A stretch of DNA of 64,000 bases from Microbacterium aerolatum (lineage in GTDB: Bacteria > Actinomycetota > Actinomycetes > Actinomycetales > Microbacteriaceae). The notes below the pieces were generated by a model, which was given only the letters and a program-made list of their open reading frames with translations, ran no database searches and was not told the DNA's origin. Made by a program: the position numbers and the translations under genes. Shown in pieces: positions 32,614 to 41,721 of this stretch. The stretch is from assembly GCF_007988825.1 (NCBI RefSeq), contig NZ_BJUW01000002.1, positions 1 to 64,000 on the forward strand, written 5' to 3'. How positions within the stretch are numbered: the first letter of the stretch is position 1; each line of letters begins with the position of its first letter.

Positions 32614-32673
32614 GGCATCCCCTCCCGAGTCACGGCCCCGCCAGACTAGCGCGGCGCGCGCCCTCCCCACCCA

Positions 32674-32740
32674 CGAGACGAAGTTTGCAGCGCGAGACGG
32701 GTGCAGCGACCCGCGGTCTCGTGCTGCAGACCTCGTCTCG
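32674..32740. repeat. 67-bp palindromic intergenic repeat, copy B
   Basis: Left arm 32674-32698 and right arm 32716-32740 pair at 22 of 25 positions (outer ends CGAGACGA / TCGTCTCG) around a 17-base loop. It lies 60 bases before the membrane-protein start and 23 bases after the ramB stop. Confidence 0.8.
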
Positions 32741-32763
32741 GCGAACAGGCGGGCGCCGCCAGG

Positions 32764-34215
32764 TCAGCGCGGCGCGTGCGCCTCGAGGAACTCGTACACG
32801 TCCGTGGTGTCGATGCCGGGGAAGGACCCGGTCGGCAACGTCGCGAGCAGCGTGCGCGGGGTCTTGACGTTCGGCCAGGAGTGCTCGCGCCAGCGCTCTT
32901 CGAGGTCGGCCGGCGCCCTCCGGCAGCACACCTCGACCGAGTGCTTCGAGACGCCGCGATGCGGGGTGTCCCGCCCGACGAACCACTTCGTGTCGTCGAA
33001 GCGGACGCCGACGCTCACCGAGTGCAGCCCCTCGCTGGATGCCTCGACCCTGGCCGTGCACCAGTAGGTGCCGTTGCCGGTGTCGGTGTACTGGTAGTAC
33101 GGGTTGAACCGGTCGTCCTCGTCGAACACGACCCGGCTCGTCCAGCGACGGCAGCACATCTGCCCCTCGATGGCCCCGAGCCGATCGGTCGGGAAGTTCA
33201 CGTCGTCGTTCTCGTACGCCTTGGTGATGGTGCCCGACTCGTGCACCTTCAGGAAGTGCACCGGGATGTCGAGGTGCCGCGTGGCGAGGTTCGTGAAGCG
33301 GTGCGCGGCCGTCTCGTACGACACCGAGTACGCGTCGCGCAGGTCCTCGATCGAGATCGCCCGGCGCTCCTTGGCGGCCTTCAGCGATGGCACGACGTGT
33401 GCCTCGGGGATCAGCAGGGCACCAGTGAGGTAATTGGTCTCCACACGCTGCCGCAGGAACTCGGCGTAGCTGTGCGGTTCGGCGTGGCCGAGGATCCGGC
33501 TGGAGAGCGCTTGCAGCACGGCGGTGCGGGCATCGCCCTTCGCGGGGATGCTGCTTGACAGATACAGCCTGCCGTTCGCGAGGTCGGCGACGCTGCGCGT
33601 GGTCTGCGGCAGGTCGGGAGCGTAGTGCAGCGTGAAGCCCAGGTAGGCGGCGATCTCGGATGCCGTGCGCTGCGTCAGCGGCCCGCCAGGATGGCCGACG
33701 GCGTTCAGGATCTCGGCGGCGCGCTTCTCGAGGTCCTCGAAGTGGTTGTCCTGACTGCGCATGAGGTGGCGCAGTTCGACGTTCGCGCGCCTGGCCTCCT
33801 CCGGCGTCGCGGCCCGCTCGTCCCTGAGCCGGTCGATCTCCGCGTGCAGCGCGAGCAGCGCCTGCAGCGCTTCGGTGGGAACGGTCTTCGCGATGCGGAA
33901 CGGTTCGATGCCCAGCGCCTGGAACGTCTGACCCTTCATGGCGCGCTCGAGCGCGATCTCCACGGTGCTGCGCTCGTCGAGCGGCTCGCCCTCCAGCAGC
34001 GCATCGATGCCGACGCCGAGTGCGCGCGCGATCCCCTGCAACTGCGTGAGCTTCGGCTCGCGTTTGCCGGTCTCGATCATCGACATCTGACTCGGTGCGC
34101 GATCGACGGCCGATGCGAGGTCGTCGAGAGTCATCCCCCGCGCCGTGCGCAGCTGGCGGATGCGGCGGCCGATCGTGAGGGCGTCGGTGTCTTCTGCAGC
34201 TTCAGCGGTGCTCAT
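32764..34215 (-). CDS. ramB: RamB-type regulator of acetate metabolism (XRE HTH with ImmA/IrrE and DUF2083 domains)
   Basis: 483 residues. An XRE helix-turn-helix at about 20-75 (RRIRQLRTARGMTLDDLASAVDRAPSQMSMIETGKREP) is followed by an IrrE-like region with HSYAEFLRQRVETNYLTGALLIPE, and a C-terminal DUF2083 part rich in Cys/Trp (GQMCCRRWTSRVVFDEDD). This is the RamB/short-chain-fatty-acid regulator family, which represses glyoxylate-cycle genes in Corynebacterium. Its divergent partner here is malate synthase, which strongly supports the role. Start ATG at 34215. Confidence 0.9.
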   Translation of the reverse strand: MSTAEAAEDTDALTIGRRIRQLRTARGMTLDDLASAVDRAPSQMSMIETGKREPKLTQLQGIARALGVGIDALLEGEPLDERSTVEIALERAMKGQTFQALGIEPFRIAKTVPTEALQALLALHAEIDRLRDERAATPEEARRANVELRHLMRSQDNHFEDLEKRAAEILNAVGHPGGPLTQRTASEIAAYLGFTLHYAPDLPQTTRSVADLANGRLYLSSSIPAKGDARTAVLQALSSRILGHAEPHSYAEFLRQRVETNYLTGALLIPEAHVVPSLKAAKERRAISIEDLRDAYSVSYETAAHRFTNLATRHLDIPVHFLKVHESGTITKAYENDDVNFPTDRLGAIEGQMCCRRWTSRVVFDEDDRFNPYYQYTDTGNGTYWCTARVEASSEGLHSVSVGVRFDDTKWFVGRDTPHRGVSKHSVEVCCRRAPADLEERWREHSWPNVKTPRTLLATLPTGSFPGIDTTDVYEFLEAHAPR

Positions 34216-34390
34216 GGCGCCGATTCTGTCACGAAAGCAGAAGTATCGAAATTCTTCTCCGTGGATTCGTGCGTTCGCGAGGTCGAACTTCACTCAGAGT
34301 GGGTGTCAAGCCTCCCCATGGCCCCCGCTTCCACAGAAGCATCCGGCCCGTACGACACCAGCATCCGCCTCGACGCAAAGGATTCCGATC

Positions 34391-36046
34391 ATGACCACTC
34401 CTACCGCTCCCCCGACCACCGCACCCACGCAGACGATTCAGCAGGGCCCGACGCTCACCGTCACCGGTCCCGCGCGCGACCGGTTCGACGAGATCCTCAC
34501 GCCTGACGCGATCGCGTTCCTGACCGAGCTGCACCACCGCTTCGCGAACCGGCGACACGACCGGCTCGCCGACCGGATGCGCCGCCGGTTCGAGATCGGC
34601 AGCGGCCACGACCCGCAGTTCCGCGACGACACCCGCCACATCCGCGAGGACGCCGACTGGCGCGTCGCCGGCGCCGGCCCGCGCCTTGAGGACCGCCGCG
34701 TCGAGATCACCGGCCCGACCGACCCGAAGATGACCATCAACGCCCTGAACTCCGGCGCCAAGGTGTGGCTCGCCGACCAGGAGGATGCCACCAGCCCCAC
34801 CTGGCAGAACGTCATCGGCGGACAGCTCTCGCTGCGCGACGCCATCCGCGGCGAGCTGAGCTTCACCTCCGCCGAAGGCAAGACGTACGAGGTCACTGCC
34901 GAGGAGACTCCGACGATCGTGATGCGCCCGCGCGGCTGGCACCTCGTGGAGAAGCACCTGACCTTCGTCGATCGCACGGGCCGCAGCATGGCGGCATCCG
35001 GATCGCTCGTCGACTTCGGACTGTACTTCTTCCACAACGCCAAGGCGCTCATCGACAACGGCCGCGGGCCGTACTTCTACATCGCCAAGCTCGAGTCCAG
35101 CGAGGAGGCGAAGCTCTGGGACGACGTGTTCACCTTCGCCGAGGAGTACATCGGCATTCCGCACGGCACGATCCGCGCGACCGTGCTGATCGAGACGCTG
35201 CCCGCCGCCTTCGAGATGGACGAGATCCTGTACGAGCTGCGCGATCACTGCGCGGGTCTGAACGCCGGACGCTGGGACTACATCTTCTCGATCATCAAGA
35301 ACTACCGCGGGCGCGGGGCGCGCTTCGTGCTCCCCGACCGCAGCGAGATCACGATGACGGTGCCGTTCATGCGGGCGTACACCGAGCTGCTCGTGAAGAC
35401 CTGCCACAAGCGCGGCGCTTTCGCGATCGGCGGCATGAGCGCCTTCATCCCGAACCGTCGCGACCCCGAGGTCACGCAGAGCGCGATCGAGAAGGTCTCG
35501 GCCGACAAGAAGCGCGAGGCCGGCGACGGCTTCGACGGCACCTGGGTCGCGCACCCGGATCTGATCCCCACGGCGCGGGCGGAGTTCGACGCCGTGCTGG
35601 GTGACCGACCGAACCAGATCGACCGCCAGCGGGACGACGTGCACGTGCAGGCGTCGGATCTGCTCGACCTCCGCATCGGCCGTCCGATCACCTCGGCAGG
35701 TGTGCGCGGCAACGTGTCGGTCGCGATCCGCTACATCGAGGCGTGGCTGCGAGGCCTCGGGGCCGTCGCGATCGACAACCTGATGGAGGATGCCGCGACC
35801 GCCGAGATCTCGCGCTCGCAGGTGTGGCAGTGGATCCACCAGGACCGCTCGACGGACGACGGCACCCGCATCACGCCGGAGCACATCGAGGAGCTGATCA
35901 CCGAGGTGCTCGCGAACGCGACGCGATCGGCGGGCGACCGCTTCGACGACGCCGCGGAGATCTTCCGCGAGGTGTCGCTGGGCACGGAGTTCCCGGCGTT
36001 CCTCACGCTGTCGGCGTACTCGAAGTTCCTGGTCGAGGAGGACTGA
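34391..36046 (+). CDS. aceB: Malate synthase A
   Basis: 551 residues. It condenses glyoxylate with acetyl-CoA to malate in the glyoxylate bypass. Family motifs: ADQEDATSPTW, RPRGWHLVEKH, IPHGTIRATVLIETLPAAFEMDEIL (catalytic Glu), GRWDYIFSIIK, IGGMSAFIPNR and DGTWVAHPDL. The start is ATG 34391; frames opening earlier overlap ramB. It is divergent from ramB over 175 bases, which contain the AT-rich stretch GAAGTATCGAAATTCTTC (34238-34255) as a candidate control site. Isocitrate lyase is not in the window. Confidence 0.96.
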   Translation: MTTPTAPPTTAPTQTIQQGPTLTVTGPARDRFDEILTPDAIAFLTELHHRFANRRHDRLADRMRRRFEIGSGHDPQFRDDTRHIREDADWRVAGAGPRLEDRRVEITGPTDPKMTINALNSGAKVWLADQEDATSPTWQNVIGGQLSLRDAIRGELSFTSAEGKTYEVTAEETPTIVMRPRGWHLVEKHLTFVDRTGRSMAASGSLVDFGLYFFHNAKALIDNGRGPYFYIAKLESSEEAKLWDDVFTFAEEYIGIPHGTIRATVLIETLPAAFEMDEILYELRDHCAGLNAGRWDYIFSIIKNYRGRGARFVLPDRSEITMTVPFMRAYTELLVKTCHKRGAFAIGGMSAFIPNRRDPEVTQSAIEKVSADKKREAGDGFDGTWVAHPDLIPTARAEFDAVLGDRPNQIDRQRDDVHVQASDLLDLRIGRPITSAGVRGNVSVAIRYIEAWLRGLGAVAIDNLMEDAATAEISRSQVWQWIHQDRSTDDGTRITPEHIEELITEVLANATRSAGDRFDDAAEIFREVSLGTEFPAFLTLSAYSKFLVEED

Positions 36047-36055
36047 CCCTCGCCG

Positions 36056-36122
36056 CGAGAATTGCCTTGCCGCACGAGAATTGCCCTGCCAGCACGAGTC
36101 TCGTGCGGCAGGGCAATTCTCG
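36056..36122. repeat. 67-bp palindromic intergenic repeat, copy C
   Basis: Left arm 36056-36080 (CGAGAATTGCC...) pairs with right arm 36098-36122 (...GGCAATTCTCG) at 23 of 25 positions; the loop is 17 bases. It lies between the convergent aceB and acyl-CoA dehydrogenase genes and could also end both transcripts. Confidence 0.85.
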
Positions 36123-36159
36123 CGGGCAGGGGCGCGGAGCGCCGGGCAGGGGGCGCGGG

Positions 36160-37884
36160 CTAGGCGATCTCGCCCGCGGCGACCGTCTCCGCCAGGGCGT
36201 GCACGCGCACGAGGTGGTGGGCGGCGTAGAAGTCCGCGTCCGTGAGGCGGGCGGCATCCGCTCCCTCCGGCGAGGAGTGCGCGGCGACCGCGACGACGGC
36301 GAGCGCATGCATCCAGCCCCCGGCGAGAGTGCCGAGCAGCGACAGGAACGGAACGCTCACCGCAGAGGCATCGCGCCCCGGTCCGAACGCCAGCAGCGCG
36401 TCGGTGGCGCGGCGCGCGGCATCCAGTGCCCGGCCGAGCCGGTCGGCGACGCGGACGGCGACGTCGCCTCCTCCCGCGCGCAGCGCCACGACGCTCGAAT
36501 CGATCTGAGCGAACAGCTCGGCCACGGTCGCTCCCTGATCGCGCAGCACCTTGCGGCCGATCAGGTCGTTCGCCTGAATCGCCGTGGTGCCCTCGTAGAT
36601 CGGGATGATGCGCGCATCGCGGTAGTGCTGCGCTGCGCCCGTCTCCTCGATGAAGCCCATGCCGCCGTAGACCTGGATGCCGTCACTGGTGACGCGCAGC
36701 GCCTCTTCGCTGGCCCATCCCTTGAGGATCGGCACGAAGAGCTCCGCGGTGCGAAGCACGTCCTCGTCACTCTCAGCACGGTCGAACAGGTCGCCGACGT
36801 GCACCGCCAGGGCCCGCATCGCGAAGACCTGACTCGACATGGAGCGCAGGATGCGGCGGACATCGGGGTGCTCGGCGATCGGCGCACCGGCCGGACGCCC
36901 CTGCACCGGCCCCTGCAGGCGTCCGGCGGCATACGCCGCGGCGCCCTGCAGCGCCCGGTCTGAGACACCGGTCGCCTGGTGGCCCATGCCGACGCGGGCG
37001 GAGTTCATCATCACGAACATGCCGGCGAGTCCGCCGTGCAGTTCGCCGACGAGGTAGCCGGTGGCGTCCTCGTAGGACAGCACACAGGTGGGGCTGGCGT
37101 GGATGCCGAGCTTGTCCTCGATCGCCACGGTCTCGATGCGGTTGCGCGCGCCCAGCGAGCCGTCGGCCTCGACGAGCACGCGTGGCGCGACGAACAGCGA
37201 GAGCCCCTTGGCCCCCTCGGGCGCGCCCGGGGTGCGGGCGAGCACGAGGTGCACGATGTTCTCCGCGGCGTCGTGGTCGCCCCAGGTGATGAAGATCTTC
37301 TGGCCGCTGATGGAGTACGTGCCGTCCTCGCGCGGCGTCGCGGTGGTGCGGATCGCACCGAGGTCTGTGCCGGCTTCCGGCTCGGTGAGGTTCATCGTGC
37401 CGGTCCACACACCGCTGACCAGCTTCGTCAGGTAGGTCTCGCGCAGTTCGTCGGATGCCGCGGCGTCGAGCGCGTGGATGGCACCGGCTCCCAGCATCCA
37501 GCACAGCGAGAAGGCCATGTTGGAGGCGTTCCAGATCTCGCCGAGTCCGGCGCCCACCGACTCCGGCAGGCCGTCGCCGCCTGCCGATTCGGGGGCTGTC
37601 GCGCTGACCCAGCCGGCCTCGACGAGCGCCTGGTATGCCTCGGCGAAACCGTCGGGCAGGTGCACCTCGCCGTTCTCGAGACGCGCGCCGATCTGGTCGC
37701 CGGGGCGGTCGAGCGGCGCGAACACCTCTGCGGCGAACTCGCCGGCGCCGGCGATGATCTCGATGGCGTCGTCGGCGGTGATCGCCCCACCGGATGCCGC
37801 GGCGACGATGTCGCGGCCGAAGACCTCCCGGTAGAGGAAGGCATAGTCGGCGACCGGCGGGATGTACGGATTGGCAGCGCTCAT
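36160..37884 (-). CDS. Acyl-CoA dehydrogenase (with C-terminal extension domain)
   Basis: 574 residues. Flavin-dependent alpha,beta-dehydrogenation of acyl-CoA. Motifs: GTMNLTEPEAGTDLGAIRTTAT, FITWGDHDAAENIVHLVLAR, YGGMGFIEETGAAQHYRDARIIPIYEGTTAIQANDLIGRKV (catalytic Glu in YEGT), then a helical C-terminal domain (VPFLSLLGTLAGGWMHA). This long subclass differs from ~380-residue fatty-acid enzymes. The promoter carries a palindrome over the -10 box. The gene stands alone, so the substrate is unknown. Confidence 0.92.
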   Translation of the reverse strand: MSAANPYIPPVADYAFLYREVFGRDIVAAASGGAITADDAIEIIAGAGEFAAEVFAPLDRPGDQIGARLENGEVHLPDGFAEAYQALVEAGWVSATAPESAGGDGLPESVGAGLGEIWNASNMAFSLCWMLGAGAIHALDAAASDELRETYLTKLVSGVWTGTMNLTEPEAGTDLGAIRTTATPREDGTYSISGQKIFITWGDHDAAENIVHLVLARTPGAPEGAKGLSLFVAPRVLVEADGSLGARNRIETVAIEDKLGIHASPTCVLSYEDATGYLVGELHGGLAGMFVMMNSARVGMGHQATGVSDRALQGAAAYAAGRLQGPVQGRPAGAPIAEHPDVRRILRSMSSQVFAMRALAVHVGDLFDRAESDEDVLRTAELFVPILKGWASEEALRVTSDGIQVYGGMGFIEETGAAQHYRDARIIPIYEGTTAIQANDLIGRKVLRDQGATVAELFAQIDSSVVALRAGGGDVAVRVADRLGRALDAARRATDALLAFGPGRDASAVSVPFLSLLGTLAGGWMHALAVVAVAAHSSPEGADAARLTDADFYAAHHLVRVHALAETVAAGEIA

Positions 37885-37911
37885 CGTTCACTCCTGAGTA
37901 GACGTTGCGAG

Positions 37912-37927
37912 ACTGAGAATCAGTATA
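37912..37927 (-). promoter_or_regulatory. -10 box overlapped by a 13-bp palindrome
   Basis: On the minus strand TATACT (37927-37922) is a near-consensus -10 box 38 bases upstream of the acyl-CoA dehydrogenase start. It is overlapped by the perfect palindrome ACTGA-GAA-TCAGT (37912-37924); a second GACTGAG lies at 37933-37939. A TetR- or GntR-type repressor site is likely. Confidence 0.5.
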
Positions 37928-37985
37928 GCTGGGACTGAGTTCCACATCTAGAGCGGGCCTTCAGGGACGGGCGTAGCCTGGGCGC

Positions 37986-38420
37986 ATGAGCAGCCTGTGG
38001 GATGAGATCGCGGCAGAGTTCCTCCACCTCTACAAGCGAGGCGGGCGGCTCCTCGCCGTCGCGGGAGCGGATGCCGAGCGCTCCCGCCTCGCCGCCGACG
38101 GACTCGCCGCGGCACTGGCCGCCGCAGGCCAGACCGTCGAGCAGGCGCACACCGCGGATGGCGACGAGCAACGGATCCGCGACGAGGTGATCGCGCCGTT
38201 CCGCGAGGACCCCCGCGCCGATCGTGTGGTCATCGTCTCGGGTCCGGCGAGCCTGCTCAGCCTCACCGCCCGGGGCCTGTGGAACTTCTCGGTGTGGCAA
38301 CTGGCCGGCGACGAGCAGCCGCACACCGCAGCATCCGCCATCGTCGACTTGACCGATCCCGAGCATCCGACCCGGCGCTTCGCCGACTACTGCGCGCTGC
38401 CCGCGTCGTACGGCGCCTGA
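37986..38420 (+). CDS. Hypothetical protein resembling a degenerate nucleoside-kinase fold
   Basis: 144 residues. It starts MSSLWDEIAAEFLHLY; LLAVAGADAERSRLAADGLAAALAAAG is placed like the P-loop and first helix of uridine-kinase-like proteins but lacks the GxxGxGKS residues. VVIVSGPASLLS and AIVDLTDPEHPTRRFADYC follow. No family is claimed. It precedes aspC on the same strand by 40 bases, but aspC seems to have its own promoter. Confidence 0.6.
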   Translation: MSSLWDEIAAEFLHLYKRGGRLLAVAGADAERSRLAADGLAAALAAAGQTVEQAHTADGDEQRIRDEVIAPFREDPRADRVVIVSGPASLLSLTARGLWNFSVWQLAGDEQPHTAASAIVDLTDPEHPTRRFADYCALPASYGA

Positions 38421-38447
38421 TTCTCCCAACCGTCCGAGACACCCGAG

Positions 38448-38461
38448 TACCATCTGAGGTG
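38448..38461 (+). promoter_or_regulatory. Promoter for a probably leaderless aspC transcript
   Basis: TACCAT (38448-38453) lies seven bases before the GTG start codon at 38461, and no ribosome site precedes the GTG. A -10 box at that distance puts transcription start at or next to the start codon. Confidence 0.45.
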
Positions 38462-39660
38462 TGACCGAACGCGCACCTCTCTCCCGCAAGCTGTCCGCCA
38501 TCGCCGAGTCGGCGACGCTCAAGGTCGATGCCAAGGCCAAGGCGCTCAAGGCCGAGGGCAAGCCCGTCATCTCGTACGCTGCCGGCGAGCCCGACTTCGC
38601 GACGCCGCAGTTCATCGTGGATGCCGCCGCCGAGGCCCTTAAGGATCCGGCGAACTTCCGCTACACCCCCGCGCCCGGCCTTCCCGCGCTGCGCGAGGCG
38701 ATCGCCGCGAAGACGCTGCGCGACTCCGGACTCGAGGTCTCCCCCAGCCAGGTGATCGTGACCAACGGCGGCAAGCAGGCCGTCTACCAGGCGTTCCAGG
38801 CCGTGGTGAACCCCGGCGACGAGGTGCTGCTGCCGGCGCCGTACTGGACCACCTACCCCGAGGCGATCAGCCTCGCCGACGGCGTCCCGGTCGAGGTCTT
38901 CGCCGGCGCCGACCAGGACTACAAGGTCACCGTCGAGCAGCTCGAGGCCGCCCGCACCGACCGCACGACCGTGCTCGTGTTCGTCTCCCCGTCGAACCCC
39001 ACGGGTTCGGTGTACACCGCGGAGGAGACCAGGGCGATCGGCGAGTGGGCCGTCGAGCACGGCATCTGGATCATCTCGGACGAGATCTACCAGAACCTCA
39101 CGTACGAGGGAGTGAAGGCGACCTCGATCGTCGAGGCGGTGCCGGATGCCGCGGCGCAGACGATCCTCGTCAACGGCGTCGCCAAGACCTACGCCATGAC
39201 CGGCTGGCGAGTGGGCTGGATGGTCGGCCCCGCGGACGCCATCAAGGTCGCCGGCAACCTGCAGTCGCACCTGTCGAGCAACGTGAACAACATCGCGCAG
39301 CGCGCGGCGATCGCGGCCCTGTCGGGACCGCAGACCGAGGCCGAACAGTTCCGCGAGGCGTTCGACCGTCGCCGGCGCCTGATCGTGTCGGAGCTGTCGA
39401 AGATCGACGGCGTCCGGGTTCCCAACCCGCTCGGGGCGTTCTACGTGTACCCCGACGTGCAGGGACTGTTGAACCGCACCTGGGCGGGCAAGACCCCGAC
39501 CACCACGCTGGAGCTCGCCGACCTCATCCTCGACGAGGCAGAGGTCGCGGTCGTCCCCGGTGAGGCGTTCGGACCCTCCGGCTACCTGCGTCTGTCGTAC
39601 GCCCTCGGCGACGATCAGCTTCTCGAGGGTGTCCAGCGCCTGCAGAAGCTGTTCTCGTAG
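38461..39660 (+). CDS. aspC: Aspartate aminotransferase (class I PLP enzyme)
   Basis: 399 residues. PLP motifs: [53 protein letters not shown], the Schiff-base Lys in [14 protein letters not shown], and the substrate-binding Arg near the C-terminus (LRLSYALG). This is the thermophile/actinobacterial aspartate aminotransferase type, interconverting aspartate and oxaloacetate. GTG start without a ribosome site, probably leaderless. Confidence 0.94.
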   Translation: MTERAPLSRKLSAIAESATLKVDAKAKALKAEGKPVISYAAGEPDFATPQFIVDAAAEALKDPANFRYTPAPGLPALREAIAAKTLRDSGLEVSPSQVIVTNGGKQAVYQAFQAVVNPGDEVLLPAPYWTTYPEAISLADGVPVEVFAGADQDYKVTVEQLEAARTDRTTVLVFVSPSNPTGSVYTAEETRAIGEWAVEHGIWIISDEIYQNLTYEGVKATSIVEAVPDAAAQTILVNGVAKTYAMTGWRVGWMVGPADAIKVAGNLQSHLSSNVNNIAQRAAIAALSGPQTEAEQFREAFDRRRRLIVSELSKIDGVRVPNPLGAFYVYPDVQGLLNRTWAGKTPTTTLELADLILDEAEVAVVPGEAFGPSGYLRLSYALGDDQLLEGVQRLQKLFS

Positions 39661-39697
39661 CCGCGCCCGCCTGACCGCCCGCGCGTCGACGGGCCCG

Positions 39698-39764
39698 TGA
39701 GAATCGGTTTGTCGCGCGAGAATTCCTGTGCGAGCGCAAGTCTCGCGTGCCAGGGCAATTCTCA
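39698..39764. repeat. 67-bp palindromic intergenic repeat, copy D
   Basis: Arms 39698-39722 and 39740-39764 pair at 18 of 25 positions (ends TGAGAAT/ATTCTCA) around a 17-base loop. More diverged than copies B, C and E. It lies between convergent aspC and VOC-family genes. Confidence 0.75.
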
Positions 39765-39769
39765 CGCCG

Positions 39770-40168
39770 TCAGCTCTCCTGATACCCGATCAGCCAGCGG
39801 ATGCCGTAGCGGTCGGTGACCTGGCCGTCGAAGTCGCCCCACGGACGCTTCTGCAGCGGGTCTGTGATGTTGCCGCCGTCGGCGAGCGCGGTGAACCACT
39901 GCTTGAGGGTCTCGGAGTCGGCGGTGCCGAGCAGTGAGAACGTCGCGCCGACGATGTGCACGGCATCCTCGTCGCCGGCGGCATCCGAGGCGAACAGGTC
40001 GACCAGACCACTCAACTGGCCGTGCGCGATCGCGTCGCCTGGCCCGTCGGTGCGGCCGAACTGCTCGTAGCTGAGCAGCTGCAGTTCACCGCCGAAGACG
40101 TCGCGGTAGAAGGTCAGCGCCTCTGCGGCGTTGCCGGGGAAGAACAGGTACGGGACGAGTCCGCTCAT
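39770..40168 (-). CDS. VOC/PhnB-like (glyoxalase-superfamily) protein
   Basis: 132 residues with the paired beta-alpha-beta-beta-beta modules: MSGLVPYLFFPGNAAEALTFYRDVFGGEL, then PLQKRPWGDFDGQVTDRYGIRWLIGYQ, the PhnB-type C-terminal motif. Such proteins may bind metal ions or antibiotics; most have no known substrate. It precedes nothing on its strand and ends against repeat copy D. Confidence 0.85.
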   Translation of the reverse strand: MSGLVPYLFFPGNAAEALTFYRDVFGGELQLLSYEQFGRTDGPGDAIAHGQLSGLVDLFASDAAGDEDAVHIVGATFSLLGTADSETLKQWFTALADGGNITDPLQKRPWGDFDGQVTDRYGIRWLIGYQES

Positions 40169-40186
40169 CCCGCGAGTGTAGCCGCG

Positions 40187-41323
40187 CTACAGCTCGATGC
40201 CGACGAGCACGGGCTCGGGCTGCAGCAGCAGGCCGAACTCGGAGTGCACACGCGCCTGGATGTACCGGGCGAGCTCCGCGAGCTCCCCCGCCGTCGCCCT
40301 GCCGCGGTTGGTGAGGGCGAGCGCGTGCTTCGTCGAGATCCCGGCGCGCGAGCGCGGCAGCCGGAATCCCTTGGAGATCCCCGCGTTCTCGATGAGCCAG
40401 GCGGCGCTGACCTTGACCTCCGGACGCACGACCGGGGTGGGCGGAATGTAGCCGTCGAACGACTCCAGCGGTATCACCGTGGCCGCGTCGAGGTCCGGCT
40501 GCACTGGCCAACGCGGGCACTCCGGCGGCAACTGCGCGGCCACGACCTCGGGCACGATCAGATTCTGGAAGAAGGAGCCGGCGCTGCTTGTGTCGGGATC
40601 CTCCGGGTCGAGCAGCATCCCCTTCGCTGCACGCGTCGCGAGAATCTGATCGCGCACGTCGCTGAGCGGGAGCATCCCGTCGCCCGTGATTCCGAGCGCA
40701 CGGCGCAGCTGCTCCCCGCTGATCTCCCGGCCAGCCTCGTCGACCTCTGCGAGATCGAGCGTCACCGACAGGATGACGGCGCGACGGATCGGTGCGCCGC
40801 CGTAGTGGTGCTTGAGGACCGACGTGCGGAACCCGAGCCCCAACTCGGATGCCGGGACCACCTGGACCTCGCCGGTGGACTCGTCGATCAGCTCGACCTC
40901 GACGAGAGTCTCCTGGATCTCCTGACCGTACGCGCCGACGTTCTGCACGGGCGCCGCACCGACGGTCCCGGGGATACCGCTCATCGCCTCGATGCCGGCG
41001 AGCCTCTGCTCGACCGTGTAGGCGACGAGCTCGTCCCAGTTGTGCCCGGCCTGCACGCGAAGGCGCGCCCGACCGGCGTGCGGGGACGGCAGCCGCTCGA
41101 TGCCGGTGGTGAGGATGCGGATCACGGTGCCGTCGAACGGCTCATCGCCGACGAACAGGTTCGATCCGCCGCCGAGCACGAACCACTCGTCGTTGCGCGA
41201 CCACACCTCTCGGAGGGCGTCGACGAGCACCTCGCTCGTCGCGGCATCCAGCATCCGCTCCGGGGCGGCGCCGGTGCGCAGGGTCGTCAGCTCTGCGAGC
41301 GGGATCGGGGTGATCTCCGCCAT
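40187..41323 (-). CDS. murB: UDP-N-acetylenolpyruvoylglucosamine reductase
   Basis: 378 residues. FAD-dependent second step of UDP-MurNAc synthesis. FAD motif VLGGGSNLFVGD, GTVGAAPVQNVGAYGQEI, catalytic Ser in SAGSFFQNLIV, and C-terminal HSEFGLLLQPEPVLVGIEL with the proton-shuttle Glu. Type I MurB of the actinobacterial length. It begins at the last base of the upstream hadB-like stop (TGATG), so the genes are coupled. Confidence 0.95.
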   Translation of the reverse strand: MAEITPIPLAELTTLRTGAAPERMLDAATSEVLVDALREVWSRNDEWFVLGGGSNLFVGDEPFDGTVIRILTTGIERLPSPHAGRARLRVQAGHNWDELVAYTVEQRLAGIEAMSGIPGTVGAAPVQNVGAYGQEIQETLVEVELIDESTGEVQVVPASELGLGFRTSVLKHHYGGAPIRRAVILSVTLDLAEVDEAGREISGEQLRRALGITGDGMLPLSDVRDQILATRAAKGMLLDPEDPDTSSAGSFFQNLIVPEVVAAQLPPECPRWPVQPDLDAATVIPLESFDGYIPPTPVVRPEVKVSAAWLIENAGISKGFRLPRSRAGISTKHALALTNRGRATAGELAELARYIQARVHSEFGLLLQPEPVLVGIEL

Positions 41324-41721
41324 CAGAGCGCGACGCGCAGCTGCGCTTTGACGAGCACGGTCGTGTCGGCGTGCTTCACGGTGAGGTCGATGCGGGCGGA
41401 GGTCTCGTCGACCGCGCCGACCTTCGCGAGCACCGAGACGTCTGCGCCGTTCTCGGGGTCGACGACGACGGGGCGCGTGAAGCGCACACCGTACTCAGTG
41501 ACGTTCACCGAGTCTCCGAGCGCTGCGACCACGGCCGATGAGGCCAGGCCCATGGTCAGCATCCCGTGGGCGAGGACGCCGGGCAGGCCGACGGACGCTG
41601 CGATGTCATCGCGGTAGTGGATGGGGTTGAAGTCCCCCGATGCCCCGGCGTAGCGGACGAGGGATTCGCGGGTGAGGTGGACGGTGCGCTCGGCGATCAC
41701 GTCTCCGACGGTGTAGCTCAT
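41323..41721 (-). CDS. MaoC-family hydratase/dehydratase (HadB-like)
   Basis: 132-residue hot-dog fold with the hydratase-2 motif YAGASGDFNPIHYRDDIAASVGLPGVLAHGML, including the catalytic Asp and His. With its upstream partner (a MaoC N-domain protein without this motif) it probably makes a heterodimeric 3-hydroxyacyl-ACP dehydratase of fatty acid synthesis, like mycobacterial HadAB. Starts by a 4-base overlap with the partner and ends by one-base overlap with murB. Confidence 0.88.
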   Translation of the reverse strand: MSYTVGDVIAERTVHLTRESLVRYAGASGDFNPIHYRDDIAASVGLPGVLAHGMLTMGLASSAVVAALGDSVNVTEYGVRFTRPVVVDPENGADVSVLAKVGAVDETSARIDLTVKHADTTVLVKAQLRVAL

